Of a DNA stretch of 64,000 bases, positions 1 through 11,887 are shown piece after piece (the first letter of the stretch is position 1; the number at the start of each line of letters is the position of its first letter). Origin of the DNA: Codonopsis lanceolata. Its lineage: Eukaryota > Streptophyta > Magnoliopsida > Asterales > Campanulaceae. The translations under genes were made by a program, and so were the position numbers. The stretch spans positions 8,192,767 through 8,256,766 of the forward strand of contig CM028382.1 of NCBI GenBank assembly GCA_013146195.2. Direction: 5' to 3'. The notes beneath the pieces are model-generated. The model did no database searches. It saw nothing but the letters and a program-made list of their open reading frames with translations, and was not told the origin of the DNA.

Positions 1-96
1 TTAATTCTTTATATCTCTATTTTTTTTATAGTTGTATAATTTATTGGGTTGATTAAACTTGTAAATGTTGAATTGGTTTGTATTTAAAATATCTAT

Positions 97-515
97 TGAT
101 GTGATTCCTATCACTACACAAGACACAAGTCAACTCAAAAGTTCACAAGGACCAATGACAAAAGGACGTGCAAAGAAGGTTCGTGAGGAGACTATGTTGA
201 TGGTTCGTGAGCTTATGGAAATAGAGACCAAGGCTTGGAAGCTTATGAACAAAGGCCAAGGGACTTCACCAAAGATAATGCATATGCTAACTTATTCAAG
301 CCCAAGTGCACAAGAGACCAAGGAGAGATGATACAACAAGGGCTACAAATTCAAACATGCTTTGTGAGGCCGTAGATTTCATGGAAGATGACTTGAAGAC
401 TCAAGAAATGCTTGTTAATATCATACAATGAATTTGGAAGCTTTTAACACCTAAAGGAAGACTTTAGGGGGCCAAAATGCAACTTTGAAAATTAGGCCCT
501 TAAAAAAAACGGGAT
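97..515 (+). repeat. Extra copy of the element's 3' internal tail, upstream of the 5' LTR
   Basis: This segment matches 9863-10292 nearly base for base, apart from a 10-bp indel near 320/10090 and a few substitutions. It encodes the same C-terminal tail of pol and the same 3' non-coding stretch, up to a purine tract before the LTR. No second LTR lies to its left: the match stops at TG at 97-98, directly after the target-site copy. Confidence 0.9.
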
Positions 516-1075
516 TGTTAGAGTTTCCTTATTTTTGAGGATTTATGTTTCTTAAATAGATTAGGCAACTTACCTAATTCTTTCCTACATAGATTAGGTT
601 AGTTGAGTAGTTTCCTAAGTTAATTTTATTTAGTTTCCTAAGTTGATTCTAAGTAGTATCCTAAGATTATTCTACTTAGACCTTTCCTTTTACTTTTAGG
701 TTTAGGATTCACAACCCATATAAATAAGGGTTGTGGCTTATTGTTTTAGAGACAACTTTCTGATTATTGATTAATATAGTTTTTGAGTGTTTTTCAAAAC
801 CTCCTTGTTCTTCATTGAACTTGTGATTATTTGGTGAGAGGCTAAGTAATCGAAACCCGAACTTATCAATAGGATATTCATCCCTATTGTGGCGTTCTTC
901 ATTATGCCAAGGTTCGTGTTCGTCTCGTAATTGGATCGCGGAGTACCACGTTCAATAACGAATCGTAGCATTGGGTCAAGGTGTCACAATCCATCAATTC
1001 ATTGACGTTCTTCGATTGTCATGCTGCGTGCTCTTTGATTCCTCCATCGCGAGTACGCGTCTAGGAATCATATCA
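516..1075 (+). repeat. 5' LTR of the Ty3/gypsy element
   Basis: 560 bp, starts TGTTAGAG and ends ATATCA. A TATA-like CATATAAATAAG lies at about 716-727 and probably marks the promoter. It is followed after 2 nt by the primer binding site. About 97% identical to 10293-10852. Confidence 0.92.
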
Positions 1076-1077
1076 TT

Positions 1078-1089
1078 TGGTATCAGAGC
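1078..1089 (+). promoter_or_regulatory. Primer binding site, initiator tRNA-Met
   Basis: TGGTATCAGAGC is the classic plant primer site complementary to the 3' end of initiator tRNA-Met. It lies 2 nt after the 5' LTR, as expected for the start of minus-strand DNA synthesis. Confidence 0.92.
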
Positions 1090-1295
1090 AAAGGTTCGTT
1101 TCCACAATCTATCTTACTTTAAATTGTTCTTGTTTTGATTATCAATTTTGTTTCTCTTCCTACTTCGAATTAGGGTCTTCAATCCTAATTTGTTCTTTTC
1201 GATTTCCTTGTTTTTGTTATTTCAAGCCCTAATCTTCTAGGGTTATAAATCCAAAAAAAAAAAATTTTGTTCACGCGTTTTTACTATTCACGCCG

Positions 1296-1390
1296 TACTG
1301 TTCATCGCCGGAATTACTGTTCATTACCGGAATTAATGTTCATCCGGTTAATGTTCATGCCGGACACTGTTCATCACCGGTATTGTTCAT
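1296..1390 (+). repeat. Degenerate short tandem repeats in the retrotransposon leader
   Basis: Five to six imperfect units of the kind CTGTTCATCGCCGGAATT follow one another in the untranslated leader between the primer site and gag. The wider region 1090-1858 holds no credible ORF. Poly-A tracts at about 1252-1264 and 1438-1480 flank the repeats. Confidence 0.7.
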
Positions 1391-2516
1391 ATCAGAAAAA
1401 AAATATGCTGCTTTAATTTATTTGGGACAGCTTGATTAAAAAAAAAGAGTATTCAGACAAAAAAAAAAGAAAAAAAAAATTGCTAGTTACCGAGAAATTT
1501 GTGATTGCTTGAAATTGATAATTACTAGTGGTGCGAATTGAGAAGCTTGAAGTATAACTTTCATCTAGGTTCGAGAAATAAATATCGAATCTTCTTATAC
1601 AATGATCGTTGAGCCAATCGTCCTTGAAATTCTACTCTCAATTATCTTTTCTCTACACGTGATTCTTATTGATTAAGTTTATTGGTTGTGTTTGCTTTGA
1701 TAATCACTATTTAATTGCTTAGTTCTTTTAGAACTTGGAAGAATTGAAAGTGAGGGAGAGTAGGTAAACACAAGATGAGTGACATCAATTGAGTGATACA
1801 CGTAAGGGAGTGGGTGAGGTGATTTTATTTTGCTAATAAAATTTCTTGCAGGTACACCATGTCTAAAACAAGTGAGAATGATGTTCCTACCTTTCATATG
1901 AGACTTTATATGGAAGGTTTTGTGAGAGATTTGCATAAAACTATGAGGGAGCAAAAGGAAGATTTAATGGAGGAGATTGGGAAAATTCGAAGTGAAAGTA
2001 AAGAAAGATCAAGTAACGTAGGTAACAAACCTAATGTCATGCCAAGACGTAGGCTAGATGAAGAATTTGATGGTGAATGGGAGACGGAGAATAGACGTGT
2101 ATATAGGTATAGGCCGAGGGAGGAAGAAGGTCTTAAAAACATAAAAATTACTATACCATCTTTTGTTGTTAAAAATGACCCCGAAGCTTATTTAGAATGG
2201 GAGATGAAACTAGAGAGGATTTTTGGTTTGCATGAATTCATCGATGCTAAAAAAGTTCAGTTGGCTGCCATAGAATTCACGGATTATGCCGCCGTTTGGT
2301 GGGAAAATTTGAGGGTGCATAATCGGCGTTTGGGGCTGCCCCAAATCACTACTTGGGAGGGAATGAAGAGGGTGATGAGACATAGACTCATCCCTAGCTA
2401 TTATAATAGGGACTTGCATGACCGAATTCAAACTCTTAGGCAAGGCAGTAAGAGTGTGCAGTGGCGGACGCAGAAAATTTTCCAACCGGGTGCACAAATT
2501 TAATAAAGTTTACAAA

Positions 2517-4910
2517 TCATAATTGTCCCCTACGCGTTTTCATATTTTGAAAACGTTTAATTACATCATCATTTGTAACACTCCTAAGCAAATCTTTTTC
2601 AATAAAACATACAAGACAATCATTTAAAAATTGATCACAAATTCGGTTTCGTAGATCCGTCTTGACAATATTCATTGCGGAGAAGCATCTTTCCACGCTT
2701 GCTGTTGCTACCGGTAAAATCAATGCGAACTTCAAAGTCGACACACCAATGGGTATGACAAGTGTTTCCGTGTTTGCACAAGCAATGTTGATAGATCAAC
2801 AAGCCCCTCCAATCTATCGTCATCATCGATCGCAAATCCATAATATATGTCTCTAGTTGATTTTCAAGCATCATACAATCAACTAGAGAGAAATCATCCG
2901 GATAAAACTGAGCCATTCTTACCAATTTTGCTATATTGAAATCAACAAAATTATTACTTGGATTCAAACAAGCAACACAAAGAAGCAACTCAGAATTGAC
3001 CTCATTGAATCGATCATTAATCTCAAAAATTTGCTAATCCATAATGGCATTAAAACATTCTACACGATAATGAAAATCGTTAGTAATGTTTGTCTTACGC
3101 CGAGGACGGTGACGATTAACATATTCAGCATTCATATCCACACAATCAATCTTGTTCTCATTACAAAAACCAGTAATCTTGCCTAGAAGAGATTCCCATC
3201 CATCATTTCTTGCTGCTTGCAATTTCTGCCTAGTTACTTTAACAAGTGTCATAGCATTCAAAATATTTGTATCTTTCCTTTGCAAAGCCAATGACAACTC
3301 ATTTGCGAACGAAAGTACAGTCAGCATCAATTGCAAATTAAAGACAAAATCAAATGATTGCAAATATCCCAATAAACCAACTGCTTGAGCTTTTTTCGAT
3401 GAATCTGTAGCATCACACGAAACAACTTCAAGAACTTCAATAACGTAAGAAAACAAAGCAACCAAGTTCAATAATGATTTATAATGAGACCCCAACGTGT
3501 ATCTACTCTCTTAAGACTTAATTCTTGATTTAATCCTTTCCCCATCTCAAGCAAACCACTCTCGATTCCTTCCGCCACTTTTTCTGCTTGTTTTTGTCGA
3601 ATAATGTCTTTACGCTTACAAGATGCTCCAACAACATTTAATAAAGAGGAAATCATGTTAAAAAAGTCTGCAATATCAACATTTTTCCTAGCCACAACAA
3701 CAAGAGCTAATTGAAGTTGATGAGCAAAACAATGAACATAATATGCAGACGGATTTTCATTCATAATCAAAGTCTTCAACCCTCTGAATTCACCGTTCAT
3801 ATTACTTGCACCATCATAGCCTTGACCCATAATTTTCATCAAACTCAAACCAATATCAGCAAGCACATTATCAATAGCAGATTTCAAAGACAAAGCAGAA
3901 GTCTCCATCACATGCACAACACAAATAAACCTCTCTTGAACATTTCCACAAGAGTTAACAAATCGCAAAACCACAGCCATTTGTTCTTTGCCAGATACAT
4001 CACTAGACTCATCCACCATTAATGCAAAAAAATCATCTTTGATCTCTTCAATTATTTTTCGTACTATCTCTTGTGCAAAACAATGAACAATATCCTTTTG
4101 AATGTGAGGAGATATCATTTGACAATTTTTTTGAGCATTTCCCATAACAACTTTACGAACAGAATCGTTTTGATCAGCACAAAACTTAATCAATTCAAGA
4201 AAATTCCCTCTATTTGAAGAATCTTCGGTCTCATCATGACCACGAAAAGCCAACCCTTGGTTCAATAAAAATCTACAAGAATCAATTGAAGCACATAACC
4301 GAATTCGATGGTCATTTCTCACAATGTCTGATTGTCTATGAAGAGCAACCGCAATAGATTGTTTTTGTCTCATTAGATCCTCACACTTCTTTACCTACAT
4401 ATTATGATTACTATTGACCGCACCAACATGGACATCCAACCTTTCTTTTTTATTCCAAGCACAAAAGCCTTCACTTATAAATGCTTCACCACCACCTTTA
4501 TTACTGATTTTATCTCTAAACAAATAGCAACACAAACAATATGCTTTATCTTCTTTCATGCTATACTCTAACCAATTAGCATATTGATCAAACCAATCCG
4601 GATTAAAATGACGCAATTTAGTTCCCATTAGTTTTTGAGGGAAATCATGACCACGGGGTTGACAAGGCCCCTTCAACAAATAAGCTCTCCTAATTTCATC
4701 AATCTGGTTGGGGTTGTATTCAAATATCTTTTTTCTTTCTGCGGGATCTGATGGAAGACTATTCAAATCAACTAATTCTTTCGTAGCTGAAGTAACAGGA
4801 ATAGACTGAGACTGTTGATTACCAATAGATGAACTACTGGATGCACTACGTGTTCCAAATTCTTCTGTTAGTTTCCGTTTATAAAATCTCTCCATAATCA
4901 CTAAAACCAA
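2517..4910 (-). pseudogene. hAT transposase, TTF zinc finger / DUF4371 type (ZMYM1-like)
   Basis: Reading leftwards from 4910: a serine-rich start, then a TTF-type zinc finger (GPCQPRGHDF, YCLCCYLF), then a DUF4371 RNase-H-like transposase core (FALMVDESSDVSGKEQ; DGASNMNGEF; YVHCFAHQLQLAL), then the C-terminal hAT dimerisation segment (LPVATASVERCFSAMNIVK) near 2640-2720. It would cut and re-insert the element. Lesions: an in-frame TAG at 4395-4397, a frameshift near 3490, a stop at 3034-3036 and a further frameshift between about 2640 and 2740. ORFs 4395-4910 and 3468-4373 share one frame, so only the stop separates them. The element is inactive on its own. Confidence 0.9.
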
Positions 4911-5774
4911 ATTCCTTCAAATCAACCACAATTTGGAAATCTACACAAATAAAAAAAAACTCATAAATCAACTACTTCAACCCCCAAATTAAAATGTCCT
5001 AATTTCATATTAAATAAATAAACTTTTCTTACCAAATTATTGAACACACAAATTTAGTAAAATTAGGGTTATTTTAATTTTTAAAATTTAAACCATAATT
5101 ATAATTGTGAAATTCATACAATCATATTTTAATTTTAAACTTTAAATCACAAATAAAAAATCACAATCACAAATTCACAATTATCATTTATTCATTTAAC
5201 AATTCAAATTCCAAAAGCCAACTCAAAAGAAAAAGTGTTGCACTAAAGCTCAAAGTCAAAGCTGTAATTCCATTTTCTCATTTTCGGATTTTCCTGTAAA
5301 GTGTAAAGTAAAGGTATAGGGTAATTGCTAAATTGCCTAATTGGTAAACTGTAAAGGGGCTTTAGGGAATAGGGAGTTAGGGGCTGACCTGCGTGCCAGT
5401 AGCCCAGTGTAGAGCAGCAAAAGATGGATCGCCGATTCGCCGGATTGAAGAATGGAGAGGAGAGGAGAGCCTGACTGCGGACTACCTGAGCCTCACAACC
5501 ACAGGCCTAAGCCTTACTGCCTTAGCCGGCTGAAGTGAAGTCTGATTCGCGCCGCCAATCGCCGTTCGCTAAAGCCAATCGCCAATTCGCCGCCAAGATT
5601 CACTTTGTCGGAGGACTAGGAGACTGGAGTTTGGAGAAATGGAGAGGGCTGGGCCGCCTGGGCGACTATCGAGTGTCGAGTGCCGAATGGGCGAGAGCGA
5701 GGCTGCGAGGGTTTTGGTTTTTGGTTTTGGGTTTCAAATTTTCACAGGTTGGTAAGTAAAAAATGTTTTCATTT

Positions 5775-5834
5775 ATTCAGGTGGGGGCAAAGTGTATAGA
5801 TTATATTCAGGTGGGGGCAAAGTGTATAGATTAT
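5775..5834. repeat. 30-bp tandem duplication near the hAT-1 right end
   Basis: Two adjacent copies of a 30-bp unit containing TTCAGGTGGGGGCAAAGTG, with a third partial GTGGGGGCA at about 5886. Such subterminal repeats often serve as transposase-binding sites in hAT elements; that role is inferred here. Confidence 0.75.
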
Positions 5835-6913
5835 AACTAATTATTAAAAATTGAAAAAAAAATCCTTTATCAAAATTTTCTTCAAGTGGGGGCAACTGCC
5901 CCCACACAGTTCCTCTTATGTCCGCCACTGAGAGTGTGGAGGAGTTCCACAAGGAGTTGGAGATTTGCAAGATTAGAGCGGGTTTAGAGGAGTCTAATGA
6001 GGCTGCCATGTCGAGATTCTTGAGGGGACTTAGGTCAGAAATTGCCGATCAAGTGGAGATGTGCCAATACATGGATGTTGATGAATTGTTACAAGTAGCC
6101 ATTAAAGTAGAACAACAACAAAAAAGAAGGAGTGGTAATAAAGGAGGAGTGAGTGGAGTAAATAATTTGAAAGCTAATTATGGGCAAAAAAATGAGAAAA
6201 AATTTGATAAAGCTAAAGAGGAGCCACCTAAGGCCACCACCACCGGTAAAAGTGTAGTTCCTCAGCCTAATACCAAGAAGACCCAATGCTTTAAATGCAA
6301 GGGATATGAACACTATGTTAGAGAGTGTGTTAATAAAAGAGTTATGACCATCTTAGACAATGGGGATATAGAGTCCGAAGATGAGGATGAAGCAATTGCC
6401 AAAATACCACCATTAGAGGAGATTGATCATAGTAATGTAGAGGCCGAGGAGGGACACCCTGCTTTTGTTGCTCGCCGTATGTTGAACCTACATGTGAAAG
6501 AAGAAGAGGAAATTCAAAGAGAACATATTTTCCACACCAAGTGTAGAGTCAAGGGTCAAGTTTGTAGCATGATTGTTGATGGGGGTAGTTGCACAAATGC
6601 GGCTAGCTTGATTATGGTGGAGAAACTTGGGATACCTACTATCAAACACCCCAAACCGTATAAACTTCAATGGCTTAATGACATGGGGGAATTAAAGGTG
6701 AACAAGCAAGCTCTCATTAGTTTCAAGATTGGCAAGTATAAGGATGAGATTATATGTGACGTGGTTCCTATGCAAGCTACTCACATATTACTTGGGAGAC
6801 CATGGCAATTTGATAGGCGTGTGACTCACGATGGGTATGCAAATAAAATACTCATTCATTTTCGAGCAACAAAGCATAACACTTGCACCTTTAACACCAA
6901 GGAAAGTGTATGA

Positions 6914-9900
6914 AGATCAAATGAGAGTGATAAAAGAGAGAAAAGGGCTAGTGAGGAAAAGAATATAGAGAAGCCCTATGAAAAGGAGAGTTTGAGAGAA
7001 CAAACGAGTGAGAGGTCGGCTAAAAAAATGAGTGAAAAAGGTGTGATAGCCGAGCAAAAGGAGAGATGTGTGAAAGAAAAATATAAAGAAGAAAAGAAAG
7101 AAAAAAAAGAGATAAGTTTAGTAGCTAGACCATGTGAGATTAAAAAAGCAATGATTTTAAAGAAGCCAATGATCGTTCTTATGTACCGAGAGGCATGTTA
7201 TTCTAATGCTAATATACTTGATTCTTTGCCTAGTGTTATTTTTTCTCTCTTACAGGATTATGATGATGTGTTTCCCGAAGAGATACAAAGTGGGTTGCCA
7301 CCAATTAGGGGAATCGAGCATCAACTTGATTTCATTCCGGGCGCATCTATTCCCAATAGACCTGCTTATAGAAGTAATCCTGAAGAGACTAAAGAACTTC
7401 AAAAACAAGTGGATGAACTTTTGAGCAAGGGACAAGTAAGGGAAAGCATGAGTCCATGTGCAGTACCAGTTCTTTTGGTTCCAAAAAAAGATGGAACATG
7501 GAGGATGTGCGTCGATTGCCGAGCAATAAACAATATAACGGTAAAGTATCGCTATCCTATTCCTCGTCTAGATGACATGTTAGATGAGTTAAATGGTGCC
7601 CAAATTTATACCAAACTTGATTTAAAACAAGGGTATCATCAAATTAGAATGAGAGAAGGTGACGAATGGAAAACCGCTTTTAAAACTAAACATGGACTTT
7701 ATGAGTGGTTAGTGATGCCTTTTGGCCTAACTAATGCACCAAGCACTTTTATGAGACTAATGAACCATATTTTGAGAAATTTTATTGGAGTGTTTGTTGT
7801 AGTATACTTTGATGATATCTTGGTTTATAGTAAGAATCTTGATGAACACGTAATTCATTTAAAATCGGTCTTGGATGTATTACGAAAAGAGATGTTGTTT
7901 GCTAACGTTAAAAAGTGTACATTTTGCAAGGACAAGGTAGTTTTTATTGGTTTTGTTGTAGGCACTCAAGGGATACAAGTTGATGAAGAAAAGATCAAAG
8001 CCATTCAAGAATGGAAAAGTCCAACAAGTGTGAGTGAGGTAAGAAGTTTTCATGGTCTTGCAAGCTTCTATCGAAGGTTTGTAAAGGATTTTAGTACCAT
8101 TGTTGCACCTATGACCGAGGTCATCAAGAAAAATGTGGGATTCAAGTGGGGAGAAGAGCAAGAGAAGGCATTCCAACTGCTAAAGCAAAAATTGACACAA
8201 GCACCATTGTTAGCTCTTCCAAATTTTGACAAGGCATTTGAGATAGAATGTGATGCTTCAGGTATTGGTATTGGGGTCGTCCTTATGCAAGAAGGAAGAC
8301 CCATTGCGTATTTTAGTGAAAAATTGAGTGGGGCTACATTAAATTACCCTACTTATGACAAGGAGTTGTACGCATTAGTGAGAACTCTAGAAGTGTGGAA
8401 CCATTATCTATACCCAAGAGAGTTTGTTATTCATTCTGATCATGAATCCTTGAAGCATCTCAAGGGACAACAAAAACTGAATCGAAGACATGCAAAGTGG
8501 GTTGAATACATCGAGACTTTTCCTTATGTCATTCGGTACAAAAAAGGTAAGGAGAATGTGGTAGCCGATGCCCTTTCTCGAAGGTATGTTTTACTTAATG
8601 CTTTAGATGCTAAAATCTTAGGATTTGAGTCCATGAAAGATTTGTATGAACATGACCTTGACTTTTGTGAGGACTTTAAGAGTTGTGAAAAAATTACATG
8701 TGGTAAATTTTATAGACATGAGGGATTTTTATTTAGAGAAAATAAATTATGTGTACCTCAATGTTCTATTAGGGACTTGGTTGTTAGAAGCCCATGGTGG
8801 GGGTTCGATGGGACACTTTGGTGTTGCCAAAACTCTAGCAATATTGTGTGAACACTTTTATTGGCCACACATGAAGAGAGATGTTGAGAGAATTTGTGGT
8901 AGGTGTGTGACGTGTTTGCAAGCAAAGTCTAAAGTTCATGCTCATGGATTATATATGCCTCTACCAATTTCTACTCATCCTTGGATTGATTTATCCATGG
9001 ACTTTGTGATGGGATTGCCTAGGACAAAACAAGGGCGAGATTCGATATTTGTAGTTGTTGATAGGTTTTCTAAAATGGCACATTTTATACCTTGTCATAA
9101 AACTGATGATGCTTCCCATGTTGCAAATTTGTTCTTTAAAGAGATTGTTAGACTCCATGGCATGCCACGCACGATAGTTTCTGATAGGGATGCTAAGTTT
9201 CTTAGCTATTTTTGGAAAACATTACGGGGTAAGCTAGGAACTAAATTGTTATTTTCTACTACCTGCCACCCCCAAACTGATGATCAAACGGAAGTGGTTA
9301 ATAGGACACTTTCAGCTTTGTTAAGATCTATTCTTTCCAAAAACTTAAAAGCTTGGGAGGACTGTTTGCCTCAAATTGAATTTGCATATAATAGAACTGT
9401 TCATTCCACTACTAAATATTCACCATTTGAAATCGTTTATGGTTTTAATCCGATAACACCTTTGGATTTATCTCCACTACTAGATTCTGAGTTTGTGAAT
9501 GAAGATGGAAAACGAAAGGCCGAATTTGTAAAACAGTTACATGAAAAGGCAAGGCTTAACATCGAACGCAAGACCCAACAATATGTTAAACAAGCCAACA
9601 ATAACCGAAGGCAAGTGATCTTTGAACCCGGTGATTGGGTATGGTTACACATGCGAAAGGAGAGGTTTCCAAACCAAAAGAAATCTAAGTTAATGCCAAG
9701 AGGAGATGGACCCTTCCAAGTACTTGAGCGAATCAACAATAATGCTTACAAGTTGGACCTTCCAGGTGAGTATGATGTTAGTGCAACTTTCAATGTTAGT
9801 GATCTTCTTCCTTATGATGTAGGTGATGATTTGAGGACAAATCCTTTTCAAGAGGGAGGGAATGATGTGATTCCTATCACTACACAAGACACAAGTCAAC

Positions 9901-10151
9901 TCAAAAGTTCACAAGGACCAATGACAAGAGGACGTGCAAAGAAGGTTCGTGAGGAGACTATGTTGATGGTTCGTGAGCTTATGGAAATAGAGACCAAGGC
10001 TTGGAAGCTTATGAACAAAGGCCAAGGGACATCACTAAAGATAATGCATGTGCTAACTTATTCAAGCCCAAGTGCACAAGAGACCAAGGAAGACCAAGGA
10101 GAGATGATACAACAAGGGCTACAAATTCAAACATGCTTTGTGAGGCCGTAG
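6914..10151 (+). pseudogene. Ty3/gypsy pol: reverse transcriptase, RNase H, integrase (stop plus frameshift)
   Basis: In frame with gag after the TGA at 6911, ORF 6992-8851 carries reverse transcriptase (RMCVDCRAINN; LDLKQGYHQIRM; catalytic YFDD in VVYFDDILVYS, near 7806) and RNase H (IECDASG, DKELYALV, HSDHESLKHL, ADALSRR). A +1 shift near 8780 moves the reading into ORF 8646-10151, which holds the integrase: zinc-binding residues around HFGVAKTL and CGRCVTC, then the D-D-E core (DLSMDFVMG; IVSDRDAKF; HPQTDDQTEVVNR). The C-terminus ends in a basic PMTRGRAKKVREE tail with no chromodomain that I can see. The RT resembles chromovirus-group elements, but I cannot name the lineage. Product is non-functional without repair of both lesions. 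Confidence 0.9.
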
Positions 10152-10277
10152 ATTTCATGGAAGATGACTTGAAGACTCAAGAAATGCTTGTTAATATCAT
10201 ACAATGACTTTGGAAGCTTTTAACACCTAAAGGAAGACTTTAGGGGGCCAAAATGCAACTTTGAAAATTAGGCCCTT

Positions 10278-10291
10278 AGAAAAAAACGAGA
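10278..10291 (+). promoter_or_regulatory. Polypurine tract before the 3' LTR
   Basis: AGAAAAAAACGAGA, purine except for one C, ends one base before the 3' LTR. It is the expected plus-strand primer site. The matching tract before the 5' LTR (502-514) is AAAAAAAACGGGA. Confidence 0.6.
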
Positions 10292-10292
10292 T

Positions 10293-10852
10293 TGTTAGAG
10301 TTTCCTTATTTTTGAGGATTTATGTTTCTTAAATAGATTAGACAACTTACCTAATTATTTCCTACATAGATTAGGTAAGTTGAGTAGTTTCCTAAGTTAA
10401 TTTTATTTAGTTTCCTAAGTTGATTCTAAGTAGTATCCTAAGATGATTCTACTTAGACCTTTCCTTTTACTTTTAGGTTTATGATTCACAACCCATATAA
10501 ATAAGGGTTGTGGCTTATTGTTTTAGAGACAACTTTCTGATTATTGATTAATATAGTTTTTGAGTGTTTTTCAAAACCTCCTTGTTCTTCATTGAACTTG
10601 TGATTATTTGGTGAGAGGCTAAGTAATCGAAACCCGAACTTATCAATAGGATATTCATCCCTATTGTGGTGTTCTTCATTATGCCAAGGTTCGTGTTCGT
10701 CTCGTAATTGGATCGCGGAGTACCACGTTGAATAACAGATCGTAGCATTGGGTCAAGGTGTCACAATCCATCAATTCATTGATGTTCTTCGTTTGCCGTA
10801 CTGCGTGCTCTTTGATTCCTCCATTGCGAGTACGCGTCTAGGAATCATATCA
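10293..10852 (+). repeat. 3' LTR of the Ty3/gypsy element
   Basis: 560 bp, same ends as 516-1075. It is followed by the TCTAT target-site copy and then by the continuation of the host LTR. Confidence 0.93.
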
Positions 10853-11149
10853 TCTATGGAATGCAATTATTTTTCTATGTTAGATGTAGTGTTTTAATTT
10901 AATTTATCTCTTTATTTAGTACACAATTATGTTGGTTATTATTTGTGAAATTAATGATTTTAATTATTTGGCCAATAATTAAATGATTTTAGAAATATTT
11001 AGGATCCACGAGAGCTACCTTTATATTTCGGACCAATCAATTTAATGGTTGGTGTTTTGTGACACACACCGATAACCATTATGAGACTAGATTTGAAACG
11101 CGATCGAACCACCTTAGCCATTCGCGAGGTCGGGGAGGTTATGGTTGAC

Positions 11150-11535
11150 TATAAGATATGAGAGCCCGTAGTTAACCAATTTTAGTTGTCTCGGCTACCA
11201 ACATGAATTGTAGAAAAATATAGAGAGTTTCTTTTTGCAAAGTATTACCCATGCGTTTGGACATTATTGTGTGCTCTTCATGCTTTTAATGGCATAGCGA
11301 ACCATTAGATGATCATTAGAATTATAGGATAAGATGCGAGGGCCCGTCCTATTAATTCTGAAAATCACATTAAATGTTTGCGTTACGTGAGACCGAGAGG
11401 AGATCGTGCGTAGATAGTCATTGAGTGCTTGGTTTGACATGCGGCTATTTTCTCCTATGTTATAAGAAGCGAGAGCCCGTAACTAGGAGTTATAGCTAGA
11501 TTTGATATACGTTGCGAGAGCCCGTAGCGAATATA
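11150..11535 (+). repeat. Four dispersed GCGAGAGCCCGTA-type boxes in the Athila-type LTR
   Basis: Variants of GCGAGAGCCCGTA occur near 11158, 11336, 11468 and 11514, mostly preceded by AAGA(T/A). The second LTR copy carries the same boxes reversed near 20121, 20311 and 33140. Conservation between the two copies suggests regulatory or RNA-level function; that is inference. Confidence 0.65.
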
Positions 11536-11887
11536 ATAGTGCATCCGACTACCAAGACTTGAGTTAAAGAAAAGTAAAAAGAAGATTAAATTAAAAACCG
11601 GCTAGACTAGAAATAATGCACTCTTATCTTTTTATCTTGATTTGTTGTTACCAAACCACCTCCGCAGTAGTGTAGATTTAATTGCTTTCTAGGTTGTTTA
11701 TATTTTTAGATTTTAATTCATTTTCTTTTCACTCAAATATAATTATTTAGCATAAATTTGGTACTTAGTTGGAGTGAGAATTACGTGCATTTCCTGTGGG
11801 ATCGATAACTCGTACTTAGGTACACTTTATTACTTGATACGACCGGGTAATCTTGCCCGAGTTACGTTTTTGAGCACATCAAGTTTT

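Larger units (their letters stand above)
2459..5930 (-). mobile_element. hAT transposon 1, inserted in gag
   Basis: 3,472 bp with terminal inverted repeats CAGTGGCGGAC (2459-2469) and GTCCGCCACTG (5920-5930). The 8-bp target duplication AGAGTGTG at 2451-2458 and 5931-5938 is perfect, which is diagnostic of hAT. The transposase reads leftwards, its 5' end nearest the right terminus. The right 1 kb (4911-5774) is non-coding leader: AT-rich at 4930-5230, GC-rich at 5380-5740. Subterminal GTGGGGGCA motifs near 5780-5900 are candidate transposase-binding repeats. Confidence 0.95.
1859..6913 (+). pseudogene. Ty3/gypsy gag plus protease, split by a hAT element
   Basis: Starts at ATG 1859 and reads through an acidic, basic-rich N-terminus and a retrotransposon gag domain up to 2458, where the hAT element enters. 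After the hAT, gag resumes at 5931-5938 in the same frame, because the insert plus duplication is 3,480 bp, a multiple of three. Downstream lie a CCHC zinc knuckle (CFKCKGYEHYVREC, near 6290-6330) and an aspartic-protease-like domain with DGGS near 6580. A TGA at 6911-6913 ends the frame before reverse transcriptase. Gag would form the virus-like particle and the protease would process it. The break is clean, so gag was probably intact when the hAT arrived. Confidence 0.85.
97..10852 (+). mobile_element. Ty3/gypsy retrotransposon insertion, longer than one unit, with nested hAT
   Basis: The insertion starts TGATGTGATT and ends ATATCA. It is flanked by TCTAT at 92-96 and again at 10853-10857, the 5-bp duplication expected of an LTR integrase. 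The order inside is: a repeat of the element's own 3' internal tail (97-515), 5' LTR (516-1075), primer site, gag, pol, 3' LTR (10293-10852). The two LTRs are each 560 bp and differ at about 15 positions by eye (about 97% identical). The empty site is visible in the second Athila-type LTR near 33.43-33.54 kb. The element cannot be autonomous: gag is split by a hAT transposon and pol has a stop and a frameshift. Confidence 0.9.
1..11881 (+). mobile_element. Athila-type LTR, copy 1 (left end outside window, interrupted by 97-10852)
   Basis: Bases 1-96 and 10858-11881 together make the 3' part of one long terminal repeat. The two pieces align end to end with the reverse complement of a second copy at 19766-33686, which shows the sequence without this interruption. 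The LTR ends in GAGCACATCA and is followed at 11888 by a tRNA-Asp type primer binding site, so this copy is the 5' LTR of an element reading rightwards. About 1.1 kb of an LTR estimated at 1.27 kb is visible. No gag, pol or partner LTR of this element is recognisable further right. Athila/Tat-group assignment rests on the primer site. Confidence 0.75.
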
